A DNA stretch of 51,317 nucleotides from Pseudomonadota bacterium (GTDB lineage Bacteria; Pseudomonadota; Gammaproteobacteria; Pseudomonadales; Azotimanducaceae), in NCBI GenBank assembly GCA_027624035.1, contig JAQBUI010000028.1, forward strand, positions 1-51,317, written 5' to 3'. The position numbers were made by a program, and so were the translations under genes. The number at the start of each line of letters is the position of its first letter. The first letter of the stretch is position 1. The notes beneath the pieces are model-generated. The model was not told where the DNA came from. It saw nothing but the letters and a program-made list of their open reading frames with translations, and made no database searches. Below are positions 1-8,740 of this stretch, in pieces.

Positions 1-1639
1 ACAGCACCAGCAGGTCATTGGCCGCCTGGCTGGACTGCAGCTCAGAGAGTTTCTGCTCCGTCTCGGTGAGTCGGGACTGGAGATCATCTGCCTTTTCAAG
101 ATAGCGCGCCTCTGCCTCACGGCGCAGATCCTGAACGACATCGAAGGGGCGGGTAAACCGGCCACGGGACCGAATACTGATCAGCGATGCACCGCCACCC
201 AGATTCTCGATGGCGTTGATCACGACATCGCCGTTGTTCGCAAACGGGCTTGCAATTCTCTGGCCGAAGAAATTCTGCACCTGCACCCAGAGTCGATCCG
301 TCAGGATGTCCGTATCGGCAAAGATGATCACGTTGATATTGTCCGAACGAGCGATGGGCGTTCCCTCCCCTCCTTCAAGCCCGTCGGGAAAGGCGCTTGA
401 GGCCGGCCCAGTCAATCTGGCCGCTATGACATATTGCTCACCGGTTGCAGAGAACCCCTGCATGAGGTCCGATGGATCCCTCAGAAACTGAAACTGGAGG
501 CTGTCCATCGGCATGGCGAATTCGCTGGACCTGATGAGAGGCTGCACTGTGGTGCTGGCGTCCTCGGCAACATCCAGAATTCCAGCGGTGGCCAGATTAA
601 TGCTTTCCAGCTCAGAGATGACAACGTCGTCACTGGAGAAGTTCTCTTTCTCCATCCCAACGATCGCCAGATGGCGAACCGGCGCCCCGTTGCCACTGGC
701 CACAGACAGGGCAGCCTGGGAATCACCCAACACCTTGCCTTGTTGAAGCGTTACACCCCAGGCGCTGGTCAACCGGTTCAGGCTCGACGCCTGGGATGTC
801 GGCGGTGACGGCATCATCGGATTGGCGCTGGCTGGCCGGTCCATCTCGGACATGGGGTCGACAAAGGCGAGCAGCTTGCCTCCGGACATGACGAACTGGT
901 CAATGGAGAACAGCAGCGACTCAGGGAAGTCTTTGGGATGGATGACCAGCAGAATGTCGACTTCCGCGGGAATGGTTCCGAGCGCCGGGTCGATCTTCTC
1001 GATGTCGTATAGCTGTTCAAGCTGTTCAATGACCATCCAGGATGGCGACATCTGGAACGTCTGCATATCCATGGCCCCCTGCACTTCCAGAGTAGAGAGG
1101 ATGCCAACCACAGGCTTCTCTACCATGACCAGCCCGGAAATCAGCTTACTCACTTCATACTCAAGAAACTCCTCCTTATCGGGCTGGAAGAACGGGATGG
1201 TGGCCTGATCATCCAGGGCATTGGTAGCGGCCAGACCAAAGTACAGTTCATCGCCTGCGGTGGATACCGGGACACTCTGCAAGCCGAAACCTGCAGCCTG
1301 ATCTTCCGCCTCGGAGAATGGTTCCGGGTCAATGACCGACAGGCGAACCCTGTCGCCCCCCAACAATGCATACTCTTCCAGCAACTCCTGCACTCTGGCG
1401 GCATAGGCCCGCAGCGAGGTCAACTCCTCACTGCTCTTTTCGGAGAAAAAGAAGTACAGGTTGATGGGTTCATCGATGGATTCGATGATCTCTCGCGTGC
1501 CGTCCGACAGCGTATAGAGCCTGTTTTCAGTCAGATCCAGCCGCCAGCCACTGAACAGCAGGTTGTTGAGCAGGATCACCAGCACAAACCCTGCTGCGAG
1601 CAAAGCAAGCCCAAAGCCTGAATATAGCCGCTTCTTCAT
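1..1639 (-). CDS. GldG-like ABC transporter auxiliary protein (partial, cut by left edge)
   Basis: Membrane-anchored extracytoplasmic partner of the ABC permease and ATPase that precede it in the same operon. The start (MKKRLYSGFG) is 2 bp after the permease stop. An N-terminal membrane segment (about residues 8-28) is followed by the typical GldG start of the soluble part (DLTENRLYTLSDGT) and a long region resembling the ABC_transp_aux/DUF4350 type, including the stretch FFFSEKSSEE. Near the left edge the protein becomes a charged, probable coiled coil (RREAEARYLEKADDLQSRL), which in this family precedes a second membrane segment, not visible here. About 546 codons are present and the 3' end is missing. 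Family role by knowledge: part of Gld-type ABC systems (gliding in Bacteroidetes); in proteobacteria the substrate is unknown. Confidence 0.85.
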   Translation of the reverse strand, partial: MKKRLYSGFGLALLAAGFVLVILLNNLLFSGWRLDLTENRLYTLSDGTREIIESIDEPINLYFFFSEKSSEELTSLRAYAARVQELLEEYALLGGDRVRLSVIDPEPFSEAEDQAAGFGLQSVPVSTAGDELYFGLAATNALDDQATIPFFQPDKEEFLEYEVSKLISGLVMVEKPVVGILSTLEVQGAMDMQTFQMSPSWMVIEQLEQLYDIEKIDPALGTIPAEVDILLVIHPKDFPESLLFSIDQFVMSGGKLLAFVDPMSEMDRPASANPMMPSPPTSQASSLNRLTSAWGVTLQQGKVLGDSQAALSVASGNGAPVRHLAIVGMEKENFSSDDVVISELESINLATAGILDVAEDASTTVQPLIRSSEFAMPMDSLQFQFLRDPSDLMQGFSATGEQYVIAARLTGPASSAFPDGLEGGEGTPIARSDNINVIIFADTDILTDRLWVQVQNFFGQRIASPFANNGDVVINAIENLGGGASLISIRSRGRFTRPFDVVQDLRREAEARYLEKADDLQSRLTETEQKLSELQSSQAANDLLVL

Positions 1640-1641
1640 CG

Positions 1642-2400
1642 TCACTCTCCCTGCTTCAGGTCAACGATGATCATGGTCGCCATCAGCCAGGCGATGATCA
1701 TGGCAAGGAAATAGATCACGTCCCGCATGCTGAGGACCCCCTTTGATATGGACGAGAAATGAGTCAGGAAGCTGAGACTGGCCAGCGTGTCCACCATCAC
1801 GGCGGGCAGCCAGTCCTTGAAAACACCAACCACCATGGGAAAGCCCGCCAGGATGAACATCAGGCAGAGCAGGCCGCACAGGATAAAGGCAATCACCTGG
1901 CTTTTTGACAGCGCGGAGGTGGCTGACCCGATTGCCAGAAATCCTCCAGCCATCATCCAACTGCCCACATAGCTCGCCAGGATGATCCCGTTGTCCGGGT
2001 CGCCCAGATAGTTCACGGTAATCCACATGGGAAACGTCAGTGACAGCGCGAGCCCGGTAAACAGCCAGGCAGCGAGGAACTTGCCGACCACAACGTCCAG
2101 CCTGGTCAGCGGCAGCGTCATCAACAGCTCGATAGACCCTGACTTTCGCTCTTCCGACCAAAGGCGCATGGAGACGGCCGGTACCAGAAACAGGTAGAGC
2201 CATGGGTGGAAACTGAAAAAAGGCGCCAGATCAGCCTGCCCCCGTTCATAGAAATTGCCGATATAGAACGTGAAGACGCCCGCCAGGATCAGGAAGATCA
2301 GAATGAACACATAGGCGATCGGGGTTGCAAAATAGCTGGCGAACTCCCGCCTGACCACAATGGACATGCCCGCCAGGGAGGAAAGGCTTCGATCAGACAT
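1642..2400 (-). CDS. ABC transporter permease, GldF/ABC-2 type
   Basis: Inner-membrane permease of 252 aa. I use the start MSDRSLSSLAG at 2400, which overlaps the upstream ATPase gene by 8 bp; an upstream in-frame extension would lie inside that ATPase. The sequence holds about six hydrophobic segments, beginning with YFATPIAYVFILIFLI, and the motif SEERKSGSIELLMTLPL, which is typical of ABC-2 permeases of the GldF/NosY kind, where a cytoplasmic loop contacts the ATPase. It sits between the ATPase and the GldG-like gene, so the three probably form one complex. Substrate unknown. Confidence 0.88.
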   Translation of the reverse strand: MSDRSLSSLAGMSIVVRREFASYFATPIAYVFILIFLILAGVFTFYIGNFYERGQADLAPFFSFHPWLYLFLVPAVSMRLWSEERKSGSIELLMTLPLTRLDVVVGKFLAAWLFTGLALSLTFPMWITVNYLGDPDNGIILASYVGSWMMAGGFLAIGSATSALSKSQVIAFILCGLLCLMFILAGFPMVVGVFKDWLPAVMVDTLASLSFLTHFSSISKGVLSMRDVIYFLAMIIAWLMATMIIVDLKQGE

Positions 2401-3328
2401 GTTGTTGACCCTCCGTGATGGTCCTGAACACCTCATCGAGCCTGCCACGCTCCTGATAGACACCAGCCACCGGCCACGTCTGCTGACTGACCGCCGCCAT
2501 CACGTCAGGCAGGATTTCCAACCGGGCGTCTCGGGGGATAGCAGTGATCTCCCGCCCGCTCTGTTCGATGCCGGCCACGCCGGCCAGCCCCTCAAGAAAC
2601 GCTGAGATAGCAGGTACATCCACATCGTGGACGGCCCGTACAGTAATTGCGCCATGGTAACGAGAGCGCGCCTCGAGTTCCTCGGGCGTACAGTCAGCCA
2701 CGATCTGCCCACTGGCGATGATGACTGCCCGGGTACAAACCGCCGTTACCTCTTCCAGGATGTGGGTAGAAATGATGACGATCTTGTCCCGGGACAGTCC
2801 TCGAATCATCTCTCGCACCTCGTGTTTCTGGTTCGGGTCCAGGCCATCGGTGGGTTCGTCCAGAATCAGAACATCCGGATCATGGAGAATCGCCTGGGCC
2901 AGACCGACGCGACGCTTGAAGCCCTTGGAAAGCGTCTCAATACGCTGGTCCAGCACTGCGGTCAGCGAGAGCCGGTCGACGACGACGCTGATTCGCTCTG
3001 CGACTTCACTGCCTTTGAAACCCCGGACCCTGGCAATGAATTCAAGGAAACCCCGTGGTGTCATCTCCTCGTAACAGGGGGCGCCTTCAGGAAGGTAGCC
3101 AATGTGCCTCTGGGCCGTGAGCGTGTCCGATTCGATATCGCTTCCCCAGACCTTCACAGTCCCTGCGGTCGGTGGCAGAAACCCGGTAATGACCTTCATG
3201 GTCGTGGACTTACCGGCCCCATTGGGCCCCAGGAACCCAAGTATTTCGCCCGGGGCGACCGAGAAAGAGATGTCATTGACTGCCACATGGTCACCAAATT
3301 GCTTTCTCAGATGACTGATTTCGATCAT
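2393..3328 (-). CDS. ABC transporter ATP-binding protein, GldA-like
   Basis: Cytoplasmic ATPase of 311 aa that powers the neighbouring permease. Walker A is GPNGAGKST (about residues 34-42), the Q-loop region and YLPEGAPCYEEMT follow, and Walker B is VLILDEPTDGLDP. The switch His is in IISTHILEE. The C-terminal domain of about 90 aa after the nucleotide-binding core is typical for GldA and CcmA-like ATPases. It is the first sure gene of a three-gene operon (ATPase, permease, GldG-like). A GAGG Shine-Dalgarno lies just before the ATG. Confidence 0.9.
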   Translation of the reverse strand: MIEISHLRKQFGDHVAVNDISFSVAPGEILGFLGPNGAGKSTTMKVITGFLPPTAGTVKVWGSDIESDTLTAQRHIGYLPEGAPCYEEMTPRGFLEFIARVRGFKGSEVAERISVVVDRLSLTAVLDQRIETLSKGFKRRVGLAQAILHDPDVLILDEPTDGLDPNQKHEVREMIRGLSRDKIVIISTHILEEVTAVCTRAVIIASGQIVADCTPEELEARSRYHGAITVRAVHDVDVPAISAFLEGLAGVAGIEQSGREITAIPRDARLEILPDVMAAVSQQTWPVAGVYQERGRLDEVFRTITEGQQHV

Positions 3329-3693
3329 AGGTTCCTCACTTCATAGAACACTGGTAAAACACCCACCGGGAAAAGGCGACATGTTACCTGAACTGAAATT
3401 TTCTTGGGACACAACAGCGGCACGCGCAAGTTCACCAGGGTCTGTCCGGCACTCGGAAACATCGTCCAGAAAAAACGCATCCGAACATCCTCGCCCGACG
3501 GACCTGGCTCACACCAGCCCGGGACCACGATGCTGCCCAGCTGTTTCTCGCTTGGTGTGACAGCAAAACCGGCTTTTTTCTCCACGGCATCTTTTACATT
3601 GATATCGCCTGCGGGTAAATTCCTTCCCACTGCATCGAGTGGCCAAGACGCCCTGCGTCGGGGAAACATGTGAACGAAACGATGTCGAACCAT
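3325..3693 (-). CDS. possible small protein upstream of the ABC operon (doubtful)
   Basis: This 389-bp stretch between the ABC ATPase and the next gene contains an open frame of up to 122 codons whose stop overlaps the ATPase start as ATGA. The middle part (KDAVEKKAGFAVTPSEK) reads like a protein. The N-terminal part is Arg/Trp/Cys-rich and there is no recognisable domain, signal peptide or clear ribosome binding site. It may be a real leader cistron that couples translation to the ATPase, or simply an untranslated leader. I do not recognise it. Confidence 0.25.
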   Translation of the reverse strand: MVRHRFVHMFPRRRASWPLDAVGRNLPAGDINVKDAVEKKAGFAVTPSEKQLGSIVVPGWCEPGPSGEDVRMRFFWTMFPSAGQTLVNLRVPLLCPKKISVQVTCRLFPVGVLPVFYEVRNL

Positions 3694-3717
3694 TAGACAA
3701 ACCCAACAAACAGTTCC

Positions 3718-3933
3718 ATGAAAAAGTTTCGCATTTCAAAAGAAGAGGCACTGTCATTTCTGCTGACCTACATCGTGGTTGAACAGTCCACAGAGGTGAC
3801 GCTGAACCAGCGGGTTCTGTTCGATCTTTCAAGAATGGCCGAGGACGCGGCAAACCGGGTCAACCAGGAAGATGGCATCATCCCACACGAAATCATCGAG
3901 TCGATTGCTATGAAGTATCTTGAACGTGTTTGA
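3718..3933 (+). CDS. small hypothetical protein, 71 aa
   Basis: Begins MKKFRISKEEALSFLLTY and ends in a helix-rich tail (IESIAMKYLERV). It is mostly alpha-helical by composition, mixed charge, with no membrane segment, no Cys and no signal peptide, so it is probably a small cytoplasmic protein. It lies 7 bp upstream of the HAD phosphatase on the same strand and is probably co-transcribed. I do not recognise a family. Codon use looks coding. Confidence 0.55.
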   Translation: MKKFRISKEEALSFLLTYIVVEQSTEVTLNQRVLFDLSRMAEDAANRVNQEDGIIPHEIIESIAMKYLERV

Positions 3934-3940
3934 TCATCCT

Positions 3941-4609
3941 ATGGCATTGCGGCCCGGCGCGGTGATCTTCGACCTGGACGGGACCCTGCTCGATACGGAA
4001 CCACTCTATACCGTCGCGGCCCAGAGAGTCCTGGATGAGTTCGAAGCCGTCTTTTCGCCAGATCTAAAGCGCCGCACGATGGGTGGCGACGCCACTGAGA
4101 GCGCTCGCATTGTGATCGAGGAATTCTCACTGCCGCTTTCTCCGCAGGAATTTCTGGACCGAAGGCGTGTGCATCTGCTGGAGTTGTTTGCAGACGTCAA
4201 CGAGATTGAGCGGGCGGGCGATTTCGTCACCGCCATCCGACGACAGGATATCCCCATAGGACTGGCCACCAGTTCTCACAAGCCACTGTGTGATATGAAG
4301 CTTCGCGGTCGAGACTGGGCCGGCGCCTTCGATGCCATCATCTGTGGAGATGACCAGCGGGTAACGAAAGCGAAACCGCAGCCGGACATCTACCTGCTGT
4401 GTGCGCAGGAACTGGGCGTGGACCCAACCACCTGTATTGCGTTTGAAGACTCACCCAACGGCGTTCTGGCAGCCAGGCGTGCCGGCATGGCAGTGTGCGC
4501 CCTGGCCAATCCACATGTTGCAGACGAAGACCTCCATGAGGCCCACCTTACGTTCTCGGGATACTCTGAACTCGAACCGTTCGTCACCAAATGGTCAACA
4601 AAGTATTGA
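3941..4609 (+). CDS. HAD-superfamily hydrolase (phosphatase/phosphoglucomutase-like)
   Basis: A 222-aa haloacid-dehalogenase-fold phosphatase. Motif I is FDLDGT, with nucleophile Asp11 and acid/base Asp13. Motif II is the Thr/Ser in LATSSHKP. The motif III lysine is in KAKPQPDIY. Motif IV is FEDSPNG. The helical cap between motifs I and II puts it in the beta-phosphoglucomutase / pseudouridine-5'-phosphatase (GS1-like) / 2-deoxyglucose-6-phosphatase group. The substrate cannot be told from sequence. An in-frame TTG at 3920 would overlap the previous gene; the ATG at 3941 gives the normal family N-terminus (few residues before motif I). Confidence 0.88.
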   Translation: MALRPGAVIFDLDGTLLDTEPLYTVAAQRVLDEFEAVFSPDLKRRTMGGDATESARIVIEEFSLPLSPQEFLDRRRVHLLELFADVNEIERAGDFVTAIRRQDIPIGLATSSHKPLCDMKLRGRDWAGAFDAIICGDDQRVTKAKPQPDIYLLCAQELGVDPTTCIAFEDSPNGVLAARRAGMAVCALANPHVADEDLHEAHLTFSGYSELEPFVTKWSTKY

Positions 4610-4712
4610 CACTGATAGTGTCATTTGTAAAATTTGTCCGAAAGACAGTGACCGGAAGGCGCTGATCTCTTCACAACGCGTTCATCATGTCGAGAACATG
4701 GTCAACGCACGC

Positions 4713-4787
4713 AATATTCAGCAAGTCAGGTAGCGACCTTGTTGAATATGGGGTCCCTGCTCACCTTTCCCTCTTCATGGGCAGGGA
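4713..4787 (+). terminator. two successive hairpins, possible terminator or structured RNA
   Basis: The 302-bp gap between the HAD and SDR genes holds two adjacent inverted repeats. The first has 12 paired positions (4714-4725 with 4738-4749, one G-T pair) and a 12-nt loop. The second has 10 pairs (4754-4763 with 4778-4787, one wobble) and is followed by the T-rich run TCTCTCTATTTTC. The second could terminate transcription of the HAD gene. The first lacks a T tract. I see no ORF worth reporting in the rest of the gap. Confidence 0.45.
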
Positions 4788-4911
4788 TCTCTCTATTTTC
4801 TCCGGCGCCGCAACCGCACTCAACTCAGGCCACGGTCCAGGCTGACGGGGCACGGCTAGCCCGCAGATGGGTTACAATCCTGCTCGTTGATGTCTTATCT
4901 CGGAGTCGGGT

Positions 4912-5697
4912 ATGCGTGGAACGGTGCTGATCACCGGCGCCTCATCGGGTATCGGGGCTGCGCTCGCGGCTGAGTTTGGGCGCCACGATTTCAAACTGAT
5001 TCTGACGGCCCGCAACGCAGTTGCACTCCAGCAAGTGAGCGAGGCACTGCCAGCGGGGTCACAGCAGGCAACCATCGTGACCGCTGATCTCGAAACCACC
5101 GGCGGTGTCGATGCCCTCATTGAAGCGATTCCCGGGCCCGTTGACGTTCTGGTGAACAATGCGGGCAGCGTACTGTACGGCAGCCTATCGGACCAGGACC
5201 CTGAAGAGATCGAACATCTTCTGGCTCTCAACGTTGTCGCCATGACCAGACTGACCCGACACTATCTGCCCCGGATGCTGGCCAGAAACTCCGGAATGAT
5301 CCTGAATGTGGCCTCGGTCGCGGGTTTTCAGGCGGTACCGGCAATGGATCTGTATGCGGCAAGCAAGGCCTACGTCCTGTCGCTGTCCGAGTCCCTTGCG
5401 GAACAGGTGCGCGGGACCGGCGTGTCAGTAACCGCACTTTGTCCAGGAATTACGAAAACGCCCGCCACCGACCATCTGGTTGATGATCTCCCGGAGTTCC
5501 TGGTCAGTGCGCCCGAATCCGTCGCCGAGGCTGGATTCAAGGCCCTGATGGCTGGTGATGTCATTTGCGTCCCAGGCAGGGTCAATCAGGGCCTGCTGGC
5601 CGTCGGAGATCTGCCTCCGCGTGCCATCGTCCGGCGAACTCTGGGCCTTGCATCAAAACTCGGCGCGCTGATCATCCCATCACAGAAAGTGCCGTAG
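4912..5697 (+). CDS. short-chain dehydrogenase/reductase (SDR)
   Basis: Classical NAD(P)-dependent oxidoreductase of 261 aa. The cofactor glycine motif is TGASSGIG (residues 8-15), NNAG is at 83-86, the catalytic Ser is near 136, and the YxxxK pair is Tyr149/Lys153. The acidic or basic choice after beta-2 (TARN) suggests NADP but this is weak. It resembles YqjQ/DltE-type SDRs that act on acyl or alcohol substrates. The start follows GGAGTCGGGT, a good Shine-Dalgarno. It stands alone after the hairpins at 4.7 kb and 41 bp before the TPR gene. Confidence 0.88.
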   Translation: MRGTVLITGASSGIGAALAAEFGRHDFKLILTARNAVALQQVSEALPAGSQQATIVTADLETTGGVDALIEAIPGPVDVLVNNAGSVLYGSLSDQDPEEIEHLLALNVVAMTRLTRHYLPRMLARNSGMILNVASVAGFQAVPAMDLYAASKAYVLSLSESLAEQVRGTGVSVTALCPGITKTPATDHLVDDLPEFLVSAPESVAEAGFKALMAGDVICVPGRVNQGLLAVGDLPPRAIVRRTLGLASKLGALIIPSQKVP

Positions 5698-5738
5698 CAG
5701 GGCGCGGAAATGTGTCACTATTTGTGTAAAGTGCATCC

Positions 5739-6590
5739 ATGAAGCCTGTCCTGATCGCCCTCATCCTTGCCTGCGGAGCCAGTTCCGTGGCGCGCGCCGA
5801 CTGCAACCGCGACGCCAACGAAATGCGTCTGCAGGGCCGTATCCAGGAAGCCGCGATCATCCTTCAGAAATGCCTTGCCAATGAAATCGGTCGGGTCGCG
5901 AGGTCCTATCTGCTGCTGGGCCTCACCCACCATGACCAGGGTGAATACGAGGACGCCATCGTCGACTACACCCGCGCCATCGACACGGTTCCGGACTATG
6001 CCACTGCGCTCACCAATCGCGGGCTAAGCCACAGCCTCGCCGGCCACCACCGGGCAGCACTGGCAGATTTCCAGTCAGCCATCAGTCTTGACCCCCGATC
6101 AATGAATGCCTACTACTATCGAGGCATGCTGCACAGGAAGCGGGGGAGACATGACGCGGCATTGACTGACCTTGCCAGTGCGCTGTCGCTTGCAGACCCA
6201 CAGGAGCAGCCCTACATTCAGTTTGAGCGAGGCCTGTCCTTGCGCGACATGGGGCGCAGGGAGGCGGCAATCGCCGCCTTCGAAGCGGCCATCGCGCTGG
6301 CTCCGAACTTCGCTGATGCGTATTTTTCACGGGCTTTGACCTACCAAAAGATGAAAGACACCGAGGCCGCCATCGCCGACTACTCCAGGGTGATAGAAAT
6401 CGATCCGGACAATGCCAGCGCCTACTACAACCGGGGTCTGCTCTACAGGAAGGCCGGTCAGGACCACCTGTCTGTCCGTGACTACGACGCCGCGCTCAAG
6501 CTGGACCCGGGCTTCGGGCGCGCCTACGCCACCCGCGGATTCGCCTACCTGTTGCCGGTGATTCCACTCATCCTGCTGTTGCTGGTCTAG
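5739..6590 (+). CDS. secreted or periplasmic tetratricopeptide-repeat protein
   Basis: A 283-aa protein with an N-terminal signal peptide (residues 1-20, cleavage after ARA) followed by about six TPR units of 34 aa spanning roughly residues 45-270. Typical repeat cores are visible, for example YTRAIDTVPDYATALTNRG and YSRVIEIDPDNASAYYNRG. The last 14 residues are hydrophobic (YLLPVIPLILLLLV), which may be a short C-terminal anchor. TPRs make protein-protein contacts; the partner is unknown. It lies 9 bp before the Gmm gene, so it could be in one transcript with the sugar genes. Confidence 0.82.
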   Translation: MKPVLIALILACGASSVARADCNRDANEMRLQGRIQEAAIILQKCLANEIGRVARSYLLLGLTHHDQGEYEDAIVDYTRAIDTVPDYATALTNRGLSHSLAGHHRAALADFQSAISLDPRSMNAYYYRGMLHRKRGRHDAALTDLASALSLADPQEQPYIQFERGLSLRDMGRREAAIAAFEAAIALAPNFADAYFSRALTYQKMKDTEAAIADYSRVIEIDPDNASAYYNRGLLYRKAGQDHLSVRDYDAALKLDPGFGRAYATRGFAYLLPVIPLILLLLV

Positions 6591-6599
6591 CCAGCGGTC

Positions 6600-7070
6600 A
6601 TGACGTACCTGGACGATCCGTCATTCCGCACCGTCATCCGGTCAACGCCACTGGTGGCGGTCGATCTCATCCTGACCGACCGCGGCCGCATCCTGCTCGG
6701 ACAACGCTCAAACCGGCCCGCCAAAGGGTCCTGGTTCGTACCTGGCGGGCGGATTCGAAAAGACGAAACCATCGACGCCAGTATCGAACGAATCGCTGCC
6801 GCAGAAACTCAACTGCACATTACAGCAGCCGATGTCTCGCTGCTGGGCGTGTACGAACATCATTACGCGGACAACGTGTTCGGCGAGCCTGGCTATGGCA
6901 CACACTACGTGGTTCTGGCCTATCGTGCGGTGCTGCGGCCCGACGCTGACGTGCAGCCGGATCAGCAACATGGCGAACTTCGCTGGTGGCACTTCGATGA
7001 GGCGCGTACCAGCCCGCTGGTCCATGCCAATACCCGGGCCTATCTCTCCAGCACCGTGATGGACTCCTGA
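6600..7070 (+). CDS. gmm: GDP-mannose mannosyl hydrolase (Nudix)
   Basis: Nudix-family enzyme of 156 aa that hydrolyses GDP-mannose/GDP-glucose to GDP and the sugar. It is recognisable as Gmm by the N-terminal RSTPLVAVDLI, the GDP-mannose-type Nudix box PGGRIRKDETIDASIERI (about residues 43-60), which lacks the usual Nudix REUXEE ending as in E. coli Gmm, and the C-terminal VHANTRAYL. The length matches the family. It sits directly before two glycosyltransferases, which fits control of GDP-sugar supply for exopolysaccharide or O-antigen synthesis, the usual setting of gmm. Confidence 0.92.
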   Translation: MTYLDDPSFRTVIRSTPLVAVDLILTDRGRILLGQRSNRPAKGSWFVPGGRIRKDETIDASIERIAAAETQLHITAADVSLLGVYEHHYADNVFGEPGYGTHYVVLAYRAVLRPDADVQPDQQHGELRWWHFDEARTSPLVHANTRAYLSSTVMDS

Positions 7071-7106
7071 GTTGTTGCCGCGGCAGGTCATATTGCGGGC
7101 CAGGAC

Positions 7107-8009
7107 ATGACGGCGCCCATCGCGCTGTTTGTCTACAACCGGCCCTGGCACACCCGTCAGACCCTGCAGGCGCTCGCCGGGAATGAACTTGCAGCCGAAT
7201 CTGACCTGCTGGTTTTCTCCGATGGGCCCCGCTCATCGTCGGATGAGCAGGCCGTCAGTGAGGTCCGCGCACTGTTCGACCGGCTTTCCGGATTCCGAAC
7301 CGTTCAGGTCAGCAGCCGGACGACGAATGCGGGATTGGCGAACTCCATCATCGAAGGCGTTACCCGGACCGTCGCCGAACACGGCAGGGTCATCGTGGTC
7401 GAGGATGACCTTGTCACTTCACGATTCTTTCTTCGGTTTCTGAATGACGGCCTCGACCGATACGAGACCGAGGACCGGGTCATCAGTATCCACGGGTACA
7501 ACTATCCGGTGCGCGGTCTTCCCGCCAGTTGCTTCATCAGGGGCGCCGATTGCTGGGGCTGGGCCACCTGGAAACGAGGCTGGGACCTGTTCGAACAAGA
7601 TGGCAGAGACCTGCTTGCCCGGCTGACGCAGCAGGGGCTTGTGGATCGATTCGACATGAATGGTGCGTTTCCCTATGTCCGAATGCTCCGGGCGCAGATT
7701 GCGGGCCGCAACGACTCCTGGGCGATCCGCTGGTACGCGAGCGCGCTTCTGGCTGACCGCCTCACCCTGTATCCGGGTCACTCACTGGTCCACAACATCG
7801 GCAACGATGGTTCCGGTGCCCACGGCGATGCATCAGATGCTTATGGCCAGCAGGTGGCCGACGCGCCCATCACTACGTTCCCGGACAAGATCGAGGAGGA
7901 TACGGGGGCGCTTGAAGTCATGAGCCAATGGTTGCGGCGCAACCAGCCGACCCTGGCGGGACGGGTCCTCGCCAGACTTCGTCGGCTCCTGGCGCAGGCA
8001 AAATCATGA
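7107..8009 (+). CDS. glycosyltransferase, GT-A fold
   Basis: A 300-aa probable sugar transferase. The N-terminus has the GT-A nucleotide-binding pattern (APIALFVYNRPWHTRQTL, then VFSDGPRS) and a metal-binding acidic motif VVEDDLV. The later CWGWATWKRGWDLF is a signature shared with HlpA-like/GNT-I-like transferases in surface polysaccharide clusters. No membrane segment, so cytoplasmic or peripheral. It overlaps the next transferase by an ATGA junction and follows gmm, indicating one operon. Donor and acceptor are unknown. Confidence 0.8.
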   Translation: MTAPIALFVYNRPWHTRQTLQALAGNELAAESDLLVFSDGPRSSSDEQAVSEVRALFDRLSGFRTVQVSSRTTNAGLANSIIEGVTRTVAEHGRVIVVEDDLVTSRFFLRFLNDGLDRYETEDRVISIHGYNYPVRGLPASCFIRGADCWGWATWKRGWDLFEQDGRDLLARLTQQGLVDRFDMNGAFPYVRMLRAQIAGRNDSWAIRWYASALLADRLTLYPGHSLVHNIGNDGSGAHGDASDAYGQQVADAPITTFPDKIEEDTGALEVMSQWLRRNQPTLAGRVLARLRRLLAQAKS

Positions 8010-8740
8010 TCCGGCTGACGATTGGCGTCATCAGCCTGTCATTGAATGCCGAACTGAGGTCCACGCTGGCGAGCCTGAAGTCAGTCCCGGACAACTGTGA
8101 AGTCGTGGTGCAACTCAGCCGTGCAACACGATCAGAGATTGAACTTTTTACGAATGCCAGTGATTTGCCGCTACATGTCCTGCCTGCAGGAGATCAGGGC
8201 ATTTACAATGGGATGAATCGGATTCGCGCCGCGGCCCTGGGTGAGTATCTGTGGTTCCTGAATGCGGGTGACCACATGCATCCCGACCGGACCCTCGAGG
8301 AAATACTGGGCCATCTGCGACTGCCAACCTGTTATGGGTTTCAGTCGGAGCAGGTCTTTGAAGACGATGTCTATCTTCGACCGTCTTCCAGGCAAGCCGA
8401 ACCACCCTTTTTCAGAATCGGCCATCAGAGCACCATCTACCATCGCAGCGCCTACTCGATCCTCGAATTTGATGAACAGATCCCCGTGTCTGCGGACGTC
8501 GCCTTCAATGAGGCATCGTTCAATCGTATCGGGATGCAATACATCCCCATCGTTCTGAGTTCATTTCAGCTCGGTGGCCTGTCCAACCGTCACCGCCTGA
8601 GTGACCTGCCGGCATTCCGGGGAGAGTCGCTCTCGCTGCGGCTGAAGTTCGTGCTGAAGGCTTGCCTGCGGATGCTCATTGGTCAGCGTCTGACCTATCG
8701 TGTTCTTGCGATTGGGAAGTATGACTATCGGAGGCGTTAG
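8006..8740 (+). CDS. glycosyltransferase family 2, WcaE-like
   Basis: A 244-aa family 2 transferase starting at the ATG that overlaps the previous stop (MIRLTIGVISLS). The segment GDQGIYNGMNRI followed by WFLNAGDHMHPD matches the GIYDAMN and NSGD blocks of WcaE-type colanic acid transferases; NAGDH takes the place of the metal-binding DxD region. A longer upstream reading exists but would lie inside the previous gene. The 3' end overlaps the convergent GT2 gene on the other strand by 65 bp. Likely role: addition of one sugar to a surface polysaccharide. Confidence 0.82.
   Translation: MIRLTIGVISLSLNAELRSTLASLKSVPDNCEVVVQLSRATRSEIELFTNASDLPLHVLPAGDQGIYNGMNRIRAAALGEYLWFLNAGDHMHPDRTLEEILGHLRLPTCYGFQSEQVFEDDVYLRPSSRQAEPPFFRIGHQSTIYHRSAYSILEFDEQIPVSADVAFNEASFNRIGMQYIPIVLSSFQLGGLSNRHRLSDLPAFRGESLSLRLKFVLKACLRMLIGQRLTYRVLAIGKYDYRRR

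Noticed and set aside
3590..3640. GCCACTCGATGCAGTGGGAAGG on the minus strand, resembling part of a cobalamin riboswitch core
   Set aside because: The other conserved riboswitch blocks (GCTGnCCCGCAACTGT and AGCCAGGAGACCTGCC) are missing on both sides, and no B12 gene follows.
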